A DNA stretch of 64,000 nt, from the NCBI GenBank assembly GCA_963789275.1, contig CAWBKF010000035.1, positions 133,052-197,051 of the forward strand. The letters are read 5' to 3'. Each line of letters opens with the position of its first letter. Positions within the stretch are counted from its first letter, which is position 1. Under the pieces are notes generated by a model. The model saw only the letters and a program-made list of their open reading frames with translations, was not told the DNA's origin and did no database searches. The DNA comes from DAHUYF01 sp963789275 (GTDB lineage: Bacteria; Pseudomonadota; Alphaproteobacteria; ATCC43930; CGMCC-115725). Positions 63,595-64,000 of this stretch are shown here, piece after piece. A program made the position numbers and the translations under genes.

Positions 63595-64000
63595 TCAGCA
63601 GGGATTGTTCGTCCCCTTCCAGATGTTCAGATAATGGCACGCGAAGTTGTTGCTGGGCACGAACTCGTTGTCCTTGCCGCCTTCCAGGTTGATGTTGTCA
63701 TGGGTGCGGATGAAGGTCGGCTGGACCCAATGCGCGGGCGCTTCGCCGGCCATGGCGTGGACGATCGCGTCGACCGCCTCGTATCCGAAGAGCGTGCTCG
63801 GCTCGGGCACGGTCGCAACCTCGAATTCGCCCTTGCGCAGCATGTCGTAGGTGGCGGGCGGCGCGTCGGCACCGACCAGATGGATCTTGTCGCTGGAGGC
63901 GCCGGCGGCTCTGAGCGACGCCGCGACATAAGGGTAGTAGTCATCGCAGCAGGTGGTCATCCACCAGCTGTCGCCGTAACGGGCGAGCAGGCCGGACACC
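63595..64000 (-). CDS. Sugar ABC transporter periplasmic binding protein, partial
   Basis: C-terminal part of a RbsB/TorT-like binding protein; the gene begins beyond the window. Visible: YYPYVAASLRAAGASSDKIH, GADAPPATYDMLRKGEFEVA, FGYEAVDAIVHAMAGEAP and FACHYLNIWKGTNNPC to the stop at 63595-63597. First gene of the importer operon, 45 bases before the ATPase. Confidence 0.85.
   Translation of the reverse strand, partial: VSGLLARYGDSWWMTTCCDDYYPYVAASLRAAGASSDKIHLVGADAPPATYDMLRKGEFEVATVPEPSTLFGYEAVDAIVHAMAGEAPAHWVQPTFIRTHDNINLEGGKDNEFVPSNNFACHYLNIWKGTNNPC

Overview
The window is high-GC DNA (about two-thirds GC by eye) with the gene content of a free-living alphaproteobacterium: a CheB/CheR-fused sensor kinase, TAXI-TRAP and ribose-type ABC transporters, an oleate hydratase, thiolase/DUF35 chemistry and FNR/FixK-type TTGAT-N4-ATCAA promoters. 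The taxon is inferred from gene types only; there is no rRNA or intact tRNA in the window.

Layout. (1) 0.16-11.8 kb, plus strand: a three-module nonribosomal peptide synthetase, C-A-T-E / C-A-T / C-A-T-TE, facing a convergent cyclic-peptide-type ABC exporter (11.8-13.4 kb). Its three adenylation domains have near-identical flanks around divergent specificity cores. (2) 13.4-19.7 kb: a membrane-associated set (small membrane protein, two DUF697 paralogues, an SPFH protein, a ParA-like ATPase, an exported protein) that also carries an orphan bufferin-like (DUF2282) precursor. An IS1202-like element with an 18-bp target duplication sits directly behind the SPFH gene. (3) 19.8-24.2 kb: a structured leader, then a diiron ferritin-like protein, a thiolase, a DUF35 Zn-ribbon/OB protein, an isocitrate-lyase/PEP-mutase-family enzyme and an Sfp-type phosphopantetheinyl transferase that could activate the NRPS and the acyl carrier protein. 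(4) 24.3-29.6 kb: a very large CheB-CheR-PAS-kinase-REC-REC-LuxR fusion and a stand-alone receiver. (5) 30-36.5 kb: small envelope, stress and transport genes (MlaC-like, TAXI binding protein, UspA, oleate hydratase, GFA-family protein). (6) 36.7-58.6 kb: a low-oxygen/stress island. It holds acyl-CoA ligase, an ACP-acyl-AMP ligase-PlsC fusion, an MFS carrier, ACP, a complete 2-oxoacid dehydrogenase E2/E1beta/E1alpha set with an acyl-CoA synthetase, CBS proteins, flavodoxin, DUF2267, DUF2934, PEBP, HtrA, an atypical GroEL, Hsp20 and a histone-like protein. Five perfect FNR/FixK boxes occur between 48.5 and 58 kb, and I saw none elsewhere. Related degenerate repeats lie at both edges (36.5 and 58.9 kb), with a serine-recombinase remnant and a tRNA scrap at the right edge. 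(7) 59-64 kb, minus strand: a ribose-type ABC importer with an SMP-30 lactonase and a 3-hydroxyacyl-CoA-dehydrogenase-family enzyme; the binding protein runs off the window.

A cross-cutting feature is that at least ten otherwise well-preserved genes are interrupted by single-base frameshifts, nearly all of them one extra base. This looks more like systematic sequence or assembly error than decay, and frameshifted genes are described below as their intact products.

Working together: regions 1 and 3 plausibly make and export a small acylated or cyclic peptide. Region 6 looks like a co-regulated package for surviving oxygen limitation (acetyl-CoA/ATP supply, lipid remodelling, protein quality control), resembling in content the low-oxygen-activated locus described in Burkholderia cenocepacia.
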